From: Ornithinimicrobium cerasi
GTDB lineage: Bacteria; Actinomycetota; Actinomycetes; Actinomycetales; Dermatophilaceae
Direction of reading: 5' to 3'
DNA: 64,000 nt
Assembly (NCBI RefSeq): GCF_003702705.1
Contig: NZ_QZMN01000005.1
Coordinates: forward strand, 62,001-126,000
A model generated the notes under the pieces. The model did not search any database and had not been told where the DNA came from. It worked only from the letters and a program-made list of their open reading frames with translations. A program made the position numbers and the translations under genes. Within the stretch, counting starts at the first letter, position 1. Every line of letters begins with the position of its first letter. Positions 1 to 7,111 of the stretch are shown in pieces.

Positions 1-665
1 AGCGCGATCACCCGCTCCGGCCCGAGCCGTGCGATCTCCTGCCGGACCACGTCGGGTACCCCCGAGGGGGGCAGCAGCAGGACCGGTCCGGCGGTGAGGA
101 CACCCCCGGACACGGCGTCCGGCGAGTCCGCGCCGCTCGCCACGTAGACCTCACGGACAGCTCCGGTCGGGAACGCGCGCCGGCTGATGGCGACCGCGGT
201 GGCGTAGCGGGTCGGGCCGCTGAGGCGCGTCGTCGGACGACCTGCGGCCACCTCGCGCAGGACGTCGTCGCACACGGCCGTGGGGCCGCCCAGCGCGACG
301 ACACGGGCGGGGTCGAGTCGGGCGACCTCCGCACTGACCACCCCTGGGACAGGACCGCAGGACCGCACGAGCAGCACCGGCCCGTCGATCAGAGCCCCGC
401 CGGCGAGCGCGTCGGCGAAGACGTCGGCCCGGGCGATGTAGACGGCCCCGGTGCCCTGGGGGAACTCGGTCGGGAAGGCGCTCCGCGCGACGGCGGCGGC
501 GGTGCCGTAGCGGTCCGGCCCCCAGAGTCGGTCCGTGGTCGCGGGTGCGGCGGGCAGGACGGCTGCGGCTGGCGCGGACGCCGGCCCGAGGGCCGGGAGG
601 CCCAGGAGGAGAAGGAGGGCAGAGAGCAGGCCGAGGAGGGCGCGGGCGCGGGTGCGGGGAGTCAC
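1..665 (-). CDS. Cell wall-binding repeat 2 protein, partial (C-terminus beyond the left edge)
   Basis: This is probably a secreted surface protein anchored non-covalently to the cell wall through CW_binding_2 (PF04122-type) repeats. The GTG at 663-665 gives a 221-residue N-terminal part. A basic start (MTPRTRARA) leads into a Leu-rich hydrophobic stretch and a signal-peptidase-like ASA-type end. At least two repeats follow, with the typical cores DRLWGPDRYGTAAAVAR, YIARADVFADALAGG and VVALGGPTAVCDDVL, then TRLSGPTRYATAVAISRRAF. The reading frame is still open at base 1, so any catalytic domain would lie outside the window. It is divergent from the glycosyltransferase that starts at 774, leaving a roughly 108-bp shared promoter region. 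The family assignment is firm from the repeats. The function beyond wall binding is unknown. Confidence 0.85.
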   Translation of the reverse strand, partial: MTPRTRARALLGLLSALLLLLGLPALGPASAPAAAVLPAAPATTDRLWGPDRYGTAAAVARSAFPTEFPQGTGAVYIARADVFADALAGGALIDGPVLLVRSCGPVPGVVSAEVARLDPARVVALGGPTAVCDDVLREVAAGRPTTRLSGPTRYATAVAISRRAFPTGAVREVYVASGADSPDAVSGGVLTAGPVLLLPPSGVPDVVRQEIARLGPERVIA

Positions 666-773
666 AGGGGGTCCTCGGCAGGTGGGACGGAGCCGCCCAG
701 GACTGTGCGACGCGGGCAGTATGCCCGATCCGGTGCCCGGGGGGAAGACCGGGCAGCCGCGTATCGTCGGGGG

Positions 774-2894
774 GTGGCCACCTCCGCACCCCCCGCACCC
801 GCCCCCACCGTCGTCTCCACCACCGAGAAGCAGCGGATCGTCGTCGTGGCGGCGGACGCCGCCCAGCTCGACGAGTGTGCCAAGAAGCTGCGCGGCCTGA
901 GCGCCTTCGGGCACCGTGTCGTCCTCGTCTGGCTGCACGGCGAGCCGGGGCCGCGGCTCAGCTCGTTCCGGGCCAGGGTGCCGATCCGTCCCCCGTCCCA
1001 GCGGCCGCTGCGCGCCCGGGTCCGGCACGCGGCCTCGACCGCCCCGCAGCACTGGCTCCGCGACCGCGGGACCCTGCTCTCGGCCCTGCGGCTCGACCCG
1101 GTCGCCAGCCGCACCCTCGCCTCCGCCGACGCCGTCGTCCCGGTCGGGCAGGAGGCCTGGCAGATCGTGGACCACCTCACCGCCCGCCGCCGCCCGCTCG
1201 TCACCGCCGAGGAGCTCAGTGGGTGGGAGGAGGTCGGGGCGGTCTGGCGCAAGCTGCAGCGCCGCGTCGACGCCGGGCCCGCGCGCCTCGACGCGCGCTA
1301 CGCCACCCGCCTCCTCGACCACATCACCCTGCTCGGCGGCGAGGTCCCCGCCGTCCACCAGCGGATGCTGGTGCCCCTCGTGGAGGCGCTCCACAACGGC
1401 GGCGCGTATGACGTCGCCGCACGGCTCGTCCCGTACCTCGCTCCTGACGCCCCCGGCCTCGACGACGTCGCCCGGGCCCTGCGGCGCGGGCTGCGCGCCC
1501 TCGTCGAGACCTCGGCCGCCGGCGCGGAGGTCCCCGCGCTCCGCCGGGTCGCGGGCGAGGTGGTCGCCGCGGCCGACCTGGCCCTGGAGGCCGGTGACAC
1601 CGACCGTGCGGTGGAGGCCGCGACCCTGGCCCTGCAGCTGCTCTTCCACCGTGAGCTGCACGCCGACAACCTCAGCTCCCCGCTCGTGGAGGAGCCGGAG
1701 GCCTTCCTCGCGCAGTGGCGGGCCTCGCGGGTAGGCCGGCTGCTGGCCAGCCCGACCCCGCGCCGACCGGCGCTGCGCCGCCGGGGCGAGCAGGCGGCAT
1801 ACCTCGCGCCGGCGGAGCCGGGGAGCACCCGGCCGCGGGTGGTGGTGACCCCGGGGTCCTATGCGCAGTTCGCGCGCCCCGTCATCGCCGCGCTGCGCGA
1901 GAAGGCGGACGTCCACGTCGTGGAGCTCGCGGCGCGGGCCGAGCTGCGCGGGCTGGGGACCCGGCGCGAGCTCGTCGGCGCCCGGCTGCGGCAGGCGCTG
2001 GGGGAGGAGGCGGTGCCGGACTACGAGCTGCTGGAGGAGCTCGAGCACGCCGAGGCGCTGTTCGTGGACTGGGCCGACCGGGGTGCGGTGGCGGCCGTGA
2101 TGAGCGTGCCCGAGGGGTTGCGGGTGACGCTGCGGATCCACAGCATGGACGCGCTGTCGCCGTGGGTCCACCTGCTCGACTGGAGCCGTGTCGACGACCT
2201 GGTCCTGGTGAGCGAGCACCTGCGCGTGCTGGTCGAGCGGCTGCTCGGGGACCGGCTGGCGGGCACCCGCGTGCACGTCGTGCCGAACGTGCTCGACCCG
2301 AGCCGGCTGCCCACGCACAAGACCGAGGGGCACCGGCGGCGGCTGCTCATGGTGGGCTGGGCGCAACGGGTGAAAGACCCCGTGTGGGCGCTGGAGATCC
2401 TGGGGGCGCTGCGCACCGAGGACCCGGCCTGGCGGCTGTCGCTCGTGGGCGCGGACTTCCCGACGGGTGCGGTGCGCTCGCAGCAGGCCTACGCGCGGGA
2501 GTTCTGGGCGCGGCTGGCGCAGGACGACGTCCGGGGCGCGGTGGACTTCGTCGGGTTCACGCGCGACCTCGCGCCGCACCTGGCCGCGTCGGGGTTCGTG
2601 CTGAGCACGAGCCGGCGGGAGAGCTTCGGGATGGGGCTGGTCGAGGGCGCGGCCTCCGGCGCGGTGCCGGTCGTGCGCGACTGGCCGATCTTCGCCTCGC
2701 TGGACGGCGCCCGCGGGCTGTTCCCCGAGGGGTGGGTCGCGGGGACGGTGGAGGAGGCGGTGGCGCGGATCCGCTCCCTGGCCGACGAGCCGGCGTGGTC
2801 CGAGGCGTCGGAGGAGGCGCGGCGGGTGGTGCAGGAGCGGTTCTCCAGCGACACGACCCGCGCGACCTTCCAGGAGCTCGTGCTCGGCGGCTGA
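774..2894 (+). CDS. GT4-like glycosyltransferase with a long N-terminal region
   Basis: A 706-residue protein whose C-terminal third is a GT-B fold sugar transferase. A glycine-rich donor-site strand RRLLMVGWAQRVKDP is followed by FVGFTRDLAPHLA and the E-x7-E-type segment SRRESFGMGLVEGAASG, as in family GT4. The first roughly 350 residues match nothing I recognise and are Arg/Ala-rich. The GTG at 774 is chosen because it follows a run of G and starts the plausible sequence VATSAPPAP; an upstream ATG at 705 would add 23 low-complexity residues. The 3' end faces another glycosyltransferase across a 146-bp gap that contains an inverted repeat. Donor and acceptor sugars cannot be read from the sequence. 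A role in the surface polysaccharide made by this locus is inferred from position. Confidence 0.85.
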   Translation: MATSAPPAPAPTVVSTTEKQRIVVVAADAAQLDECAKKLRGLSAFGHRVVLVWLHGEPGPRLSSFRARVPIRPPSQRPLRARVRHAASTAPQHWLRDRGTLLSALRLDPVASRTLASADAVVPVGQEAWQIVDHLTARRRPLVTAEELSGWEEVGAVWRKLQRRVDAGPARLDARYATRLLDHITLLGGEVPAVHQRMLVPLVEALHNGGAYDVAARLVPYLAPDAPGLDDVARALRRGLRALVETSAAGAEVPALRRVAGEVVAAADLALEAGDTDRAVEAATLALQLLFHRELHADNLSSPLVEEPEAFLAQWRASRVGRLLASPTPRRPALRRRGEQAAYLAPAEPGSTRPRVVVTPGSYAQFARPVIAALREKADVHVVELAARAELRGLGTRRELVGARLRQALGEEAVPDYELLEELEHAEALFVDWADRGAVAAVMSVPEGLRVTLRIHSMDALSPWVHLLDWSRVDDLVLVSEHLRVLVERLLGDRLAGTRVHVVPNVLDPSRLPTHKTEGHRRRLLMVGWAQRVKDPVWALEILGALRTEDPAWRLSLVGADFPTGAVRSQQAYAREFWARLAQDDVRGAVDFVGFTRDLAPHLAASGFVLSTSRRESFGMGLVEGAASGAVPVVRDWPIFASLDGARGLFPEGWVAGTVEEAVARIRSLADEPAWSEASEEARRVVQERFSSDTTRATFQELVLGG

Positions 2895-2938
2895 GGACGG
2901 TCAGGAGCGCCTGCGGCCTGCGTCCCGGCCCCGGAACC

Positions 2939-3014
2939 CATTCCTGTGCGTGGCTGTCGTGCCACGACGAACACCAGGGCGACGCATGGGACACGACAGC
3001 AGCGCACACCCATG
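2939..3014. repeat. Imperfect 25-bp inverted repeat between convergent glycosyltransferase genes
   Basis: The arms at 2939-2963 and 2989-3014 share the cores CAT, TGTGCG and GCTGTCGTG in inverted order around a 25-nt spacer. The element lies between two genes that end towards each other, so it could be a bidirectional terminator without a U tract, or a REP-like palindrome. No open reading frame with coding character covers it. Confidence 0.6.
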
Positions 3015-3040
3015 TGCCTGTGGTCCGGGCGTCGTCGCCC

Positions 3041-4243
3041 TCAGCCGGCCGCGATCTGCGCGAGCACCTGCACGGCGGCGCTCGTGTGCTCCACGGGGGA
3101 GCGGTAGGACAGCGGCTGGCGGTCCAGGATCGACCCCGGCTCGACGATGCCCCACACCTGGCTGCCGCTGCCGCGGTAGTCGCTCCACTTCGAGGGCAGG
3201 AAGGGGTTGCTCGGCAGCAGCCCGCTCGTCACCGCGTCGTTGACGAGCAGCACGTCCATCCGGGCCGACAGGGCCAGGAAGTCCAGGAACCCCACGAACG
3301 GCCCCGTGCGCACCGCCCCCTCCAGCCCCCGCCGCGCCACCTCCTGCTCCAGCGCGTCCCGCTGCCCGGCGAAGACGTGCAGGCACAGCCGGTCGCGCAG
3401 GTGCGCCGGCAGCGACGCGAGCGCCTCCAGGACCGTCCCCATCCCGCGCGTCGCGTAGAAGTTGCCGAAGTAGCCGATGTGCCGCCGCCCCGGCTCCAGC
3501 GCGTAGTCCGGGTCGGTCAGCCCGTAGAACTCCGGCGGCAGCGTGGGGTGCGGGGAGATGACGGCGTGCTCCAGCACCCGCTCCGCCAGCGCCTCCTCGG
3601 CGACCGCCTCGACCATCAGGTCCCGCTGGTGCTCGTTGGTGAAGAGGATCTCGTCGGCGAGCGCGAAGGCGACCATCTCCGCCCACTCGAAGACGTTCCC
3701 GCTGGTGGGGGGCGTGAAGCCGGCCGCGACGATCCCCTCGCCGAGCCGGGCCAGCAGCGCGTCGTCGGCCGTCGGGGCGTGCCGGACCGCCCCGGTGACA
3801 TCGTGCGAGAGCGGGTCGGAGAACTCGGCCGTCCAGCGCACCGCAGGACGCAGCAGGGCGAACCGTGCGGCGAGGACGTGGCTCGCGGCGAACTGCGCCC
3901 GGCTGTACATCCGCTCGTAGCCCTCCCCGGCGCGGTCCCAGGTCAGCGCCTGCTGCAGGCCGAGCTCGGTGAAGCGGGTGATGGAGCGCCAGGAGGAGAA
4001 GAAGGTCGGCGACGGCACCTCGTGGCGGCGCACGACGAGGTGGTCGGCGATCTGGGCGAGGCCGGCGTCGGTGTCGCGCCGGGCCGCCATCCGGTTCTGC
4101 AGGACGTCGACCGGTCGGCCCGCCTCGCGCACCCGTTTGGCGGCCACGATCGCGGCCGTGTCGACGTACGGCGGGAAGCAGTAGGAGACGACGAGGTCGC
4201 GGGCCGGGCCGGGCGCCGAGGGGGTGGAGGGGGTCGAGGACAT
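3041..4243 (-). CDS. Putative glycosyltransferase (GT-B type)
   Basis: A 400-residue soluble protein. The N-terminus DLVVSYCFPPYVDTAAIVAAKRVREAG resembles the first Rossmann strand and loop of GT-B enzymes. The second half contains RRHIGYFGNFYATRGMGTVLEALASL and VRTGPFVGFLDFLALSARMDVLLV, typical of the donor-binding domain. The classical E-x7-E motif is not obvious, so it may be a divergent GT4-like enzyme. The ATG at 4241-4243 is preferred because longer starts would overlap the divergent gene at 4294 and add a Pro/Arg-rich extension. Its place among sugar transferases suggests one step in building the surface glycan. Its substrates are unknown. Confidence 0.75.
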   Translation of the reverse strand: MSSTPSTPSAPGPARDLVVSYCFPPYVDTAAIVAAKRVREAGRPVDVLQNRMAARRDTDAGLAQIADHLVVRRHEVPSPTFFSSWRSITRFTELGLQQALTWDRAGEGYERMYSRAQFAASHVLAARFALLRPAVRWTAEFSDPLSHDVTGAVRHAPTADDALLARLGEGIVAAGFTPPTSGNVFEWAEMVAFALADEILFTNEHQRDLMVEAVAEEALAERVLEHAVISPHPTLPPEFYGLTDPDYALEPGRRHIGYFGNFYATRGMGTVLEALASLPAHLRDRLCLHVFAGQRDALEQEVARRGLEGAVRTGPFVGFLDFLALSARMDVLLVNDAVTSGLLPSNPFLPSKWSDYRGSGSQVWGIVEPGSILDRQPLSYRSPVEHTSAAVQVLAQIAAG

Positions 4244-4293
4244 CGGCGCCACTGTACGCGTCACCCGCGCCCCGGTCTGGGAGACTGCCCGCC

Positions 4294-6756
4294 ATGGACG
4301 ACGAGAGGTATGTCGCGGTCGGGGGCCGCGTCGACGATCCGGGGGTCCCGGCGCTCCTCGGTCTCGCGGCCAGGTATGGCGTGCCCGTCCGGGCCGCCGC
4401 GCTGCGCCCCCCGGCACGCCACGGCGCGGGGACGGACCACGGCCCGGCAGACGGCGCCGACGGGCTGTCCTGGCACCAGCTGCGCGCCCCGGTCGAGGCC
4501 ACCAGCGTGCTCGGCGGCCTCGTCCAGAACCTCACCCGGCGGGTGCTCAGGGGTGAGGCGGCCGAGATCGGGGACGCCCTGGAGGCCGACGGGTGGCTGG
4601 AGGAGGCGCTCCGGAGGGACACCGCCGACGCCGGGACGAGCGGCGTGACGTACCTCGTGGCGCTGGACGACGCCTCGGCCCAGGCGCTGGCCCGGTGGCG
4701 CACCCGACGCGGGGCGGACCGGCCGGTGCTCACGTGGGACAAGGCGGCGGAGCGGCTGGCCGAGGAGGCGGCACGGCTGGCGGCCGGGACCGCCGCCCCC
4801 GGGACGCTGACGGCCGTGTCCCCCGGGACGCTCCCGCGTTCCCCCGGGACGCTCCCGCGTTCCCCCGAGGACACGGCCGTCAGCCCCGGCGCCATGCACC
4901 GGGTCGCGGTCGCGGTGCCCTCCGGCGCGACACCCCGCGAGCGGCTCCGCGCGGTCCTGCCCGTGCTGCGGGCCCGGGTGCTGCTCGTCGAGCCGGGCCA
5001 CCGGGTACCGGCCGGCACCGACGTGCTGGTGCTCGACGGGCTCGGCCCCGCCGTCGCCCAGCTGCCCGACCTCCCCGGCGACCTGCGCGTCGTGCACCTG
5101 TCCCGGCCGCAGGACAGGTCCAGCCCGTGGCGCCACCTCCTCCCCCGGGACCGCCTCGTGGTCGGTCCGCCGGGTGGGGAGCTGCCCGACGAGCGGACGA
5201 CCGGCGACCTCGTCCTCGGACCCGAGGCGGCGGAGCTGGTGCGGCTCGGGCGCGCGGGGGACGACGACGCGGCGCTGCGGCTGGTCGCCGACCGTCTGGA
5301 CGCGGGGGCGGAGGACCCGGTGCTGCTGCGGGAGATGGCCTACCTCACCCGGGTCACCGGCGCGATGACGCTCGAGCGGCGGGTGCTCCTCGCGATGGGC
5401 GCCGGGAGCGAGGGGGACGGGAGGGCCGGTGCCCGCGGTGCGCTGGACGAGGCGCTGGACCGGGTCGAGGACCGCCTGCGGGAGACCGACCCCGGGTGGC
5501 TCCCGGACCTGCCCGCGACGCCGGTGGTCCCGGTGCCCGGGCGGGTGCTGCACCTGCTCAAGACGACGCTGCCGCAGCGGCAGGCCGGCTACAGCGTGCG
5601 CGGGCACCACACCCTGCAGGCGCTCGTCGACGCCGGCGTCGACGTGGTCGCGCTGTCGGTGCCCGAGCCGTCGGGGGACCCCGCTGCCGGACCACCCCTG
5701 CCCGAGGAGGTCGTCCGGGACGGCGTCCGCTACCTCCTGCCGGCGCCGGTGCGCGCGGCGGGCGGCACGGCCTACCTGCAGGAGGCCGCGGCCGCGGTGC
5801 TGGAGGTGGTCGCCCGCGAGCGCCCCGCGGTGCTGCACGTGCACTCGGGCCACCGTGGCTACGACCTGGGCGTCGTCGGCGCCGCGGTGGCGGCCGCGAC
5901 CGGGCTCCCGTGGGTCTACGAGGTGCGGGGGCTCTTCGAGTCGACCTGGACGCAGGACCCGCGCCGGGCCGAGCGCGGCGAGACGTTCGCCCGGCGGATG
6001 GCGCGCGAGGCCGACCTGGCGGGCCGGGCCGACGCCGTGGTGACGCTCGCCGCGACGATGCGGGCAGACCTCGTCGAGCGCGACGTGCCGCCGGAGAAGG
6101 TCCTCGTCGTGCCGAACGCCGTGGACCCCGAGCAGCTGCGGCCGGTCGAGCGGGACCTGGCCCTGGCGCGCCGCCACGACGCCGTCGGCAGGTTCACCTT
6201 CGGCTACGTCAGCAACCTCGACCACGCGCGCGAGCAGGTCGAGGACCTGGTCAGGGCCGCCGTGCTGCTGCACTCGCGCGGGCGCCCGGTGCTCTGCCTC
6301 GTCGTCGGCAGCGGCACCCGCGAGCGGGAGCTGCGCTCGCTGACCGAGCAGCTGGGGGCCGGCGGCTACGTCACCTTCACCGGGCGGGTGCCGCACGAGG
6401 AGGTCGCGGCGTCCTACGCCCTGCTCGACGTCCTGGTCGTGCCCCGCAGCGACGAGCGGGCGGCGCGGCTGGTCACCCCGCTGAAGCCGTTCGAGGCCAT
6501 GGCGATGGGGCTGCCGGTCGTCGTGTCCGCGCAGCCGGCCCTGCTCGAGGTCGTGGGTGACGGCGAGCGCGGCTGGTCCTACCCGGCCGGTGACGCCGCG
6601 GCGCTGGCCGACCTGCTCGAGCGGCTGGCCGACGACCCCGCGGGGCGGGCGGAGGTGGCGGCCCGGGCCCGCGGGTGGGTGACGCGGGAGCGGACGTGGG
6701 CGGGCAACGCGGTGCGCTACGCCGAGCTCTACCGCACCCTCACCGGGGTAGCGTGA
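4294..6756 (+). CDS. GT4 family glycosyltransferase, 820 aa
   Basis: Residues about 410-815 form a complete GT-B enzyme. The N-terminal Rossmann part carries QRQAGYSVRGHHTLQALVDAGVDVVALS, the linker has VPNAVDPEQLRPVE, and the donor domain has FTFGYVSNLDHAREQVEDL and VTFTGRVPHEEVAASYALLDVLVVPR, ending in the acidic site LVTPLKPFEAMAMGLPVVVS. The first roughly 380 residues are unassigned, with weak nucleotide-sugar-like repeats. Residues about 168-197 are encoded by a palindromic, tandemly repeated insert (see the repeat at 4806-4884) and look like a flexible linker. The ATG at 4294 follows GGGAGA. It is the first of three closely packed genes, with a 4-nt gap to the next. Confidence 0.88.
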   Translation: MDDERYVAVGGRVDDPGVPALLGLAARYGVPVRAAALRPPARHGAGTDHGPADGADGLSWHQLRAPVEATSVLGGLVQNLTRRVLRGEAAEIGDALEADGWLEEALRRDTADAGTSGVTYLVALDDASAQALARWRTRRGADRPVLTWDKAAERLAEEAARLAAGTAAPGTLTAVSPGTLPRSPGTLPRSPEDTAVSPGAMHRVAVAVPSGATPRERLRAVLPVLRARVLLVEPGHRVPAGTDVLVLDGLGPAVAQLPDLPGDLRVVHLSRPQDRSSPWRHLLPRDRLVVGPPGGELPDERTTGDLVLGPEAAELVRLGRAGDDDAALRLVADRLDAGAEDPVLLREMAYLTRVTGAMTLERRVLLAMGAGSEGDGRAGARGALDEALDRVEDRLRETDPGWLPDLPATPVVPVPGRVLHLLKTTLPQRQAGYSVRGHHTLQALVDAGVDVVALSVPEPSGDPAAGPPLPEEVVRDGVRYLLPAPVRAAGGTAYLQEAAAAVLEVVARERPAVLHVHSGHRGYDLGVVGAAVAAATGLPWVYEVRGLFESTWTQDPRRAERGETFARRMAREADLAGRADAVVTLAATMRADLVERDVPPEKVLVVPNAVDPEQLRPVERDLALARRHDAVGRFTFGYVSNLDHAREQVEDLVRAAVLLHSRGRPVLCLVVGSGTRERELRSLTEQLGAGGYVTFTGRVPHEEVAASYALLDVLVVPRSDERAARLVTPLKPFEAMAMGLPVVVSAQPALLEVVGDGERGWSYPAGDAAALADLLERLADDPAGRAEVAARARGWVTRERTWAGNAVRYAELYRTLTGVA
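4806..4884. repeat. Palindromic element with internal 21-bp tandem repeat, inside a glycosyltransferase gene
   Basis: Two 16-bp perfectly complementary arms (4806-4821 and 4869-4884, core CTGACGGCCGTGTCC) enclose two exact copies of a 21-bp unit (4820-4840 and 4841-4861). Each unit contains the smaller palindrome GGGACGC-TCCC-GCGTTCCC. The whole is in frame and encodes a Ser/Pro/Gly/Thr linker with SPGTLPR repeated. Confidence 0.85.
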
Positions 6757-6760
6757 CCGC

Positions 6761-7111
6761 GTGCGTTCCTCCAAGCTCCTCCTCGGTGGTGCCGCGGTCG
6801 CCGGCGTCACCACGGCGCTGGCCGTCGTCGGCGCGGTGCTGACCTGGTGGTGGCTGGTCGTGCTGGCCGGATCGGCGCTGCTCAGCGCGGTGCTGCTGGT
6901 CGCCCTCGACACGGACCGCCGCGTCCGCGAGCTGCGCTCCTTCGTGCGCTCGGAGATCGCGGCTGTCGACACGACGGGCGGGCGGGCAGCCCCCACGACC
7001 GACGACCTCGTCGGCACGGTCCGTGCCCTCCAGGCGCAGTACACCGGTCGGCTCGACCGCCTCCAGGACACCGTCGAGGCGACGCTGCGCCGGCTCGATG
7101 AGCGCGGCTGA
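6761..7111 (+). CDS. Small membrane protein with two transmembrane helices and a coiled-coil-like tail
   Basis: A 116-residue protein with two hydrophobic helices (about residues 7-27 and 29-48, separated by a Trp-rich WWW turn). A charged C-terminal region follows, with heptad-like spacing (TDRRVRELRSFVRSEIAAV, then LQAQYTGRLDRLQDTVEATLRRL) that could form a coiled coil. It starts at a GTG 4 nt after the preceding glycosyltransferase, and its end overlaps the next gene by 14 nt, so the three are probably co-translated. I do not recognise a family. It could tether the neighbouring cytoplasmic glycosyltransferases to the membrane or regulate chain length, but that is inference from context. 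Confidence 0.8.
   Translation: MRSSKLLLGGAAVAGVTTALAVVGAVLTWWWLVVLAGSALLSAVLLVALDTDRRVRELRSFVRSEIAAVDTTGGRAAPTTDDLVGTVRALQAQYTGRLDRLQDTVEATLRRLDERG

Noticed and set aside
4261-7071. A 936-codon open frame on the minus strand across the glycosyltransferase gene at 4294
   Set aside because: It is the antisense of a well-supported GT4 gene, is Arg/Pro/Gly-rich and shows no domain; long shadow frames are expected at this GC content.
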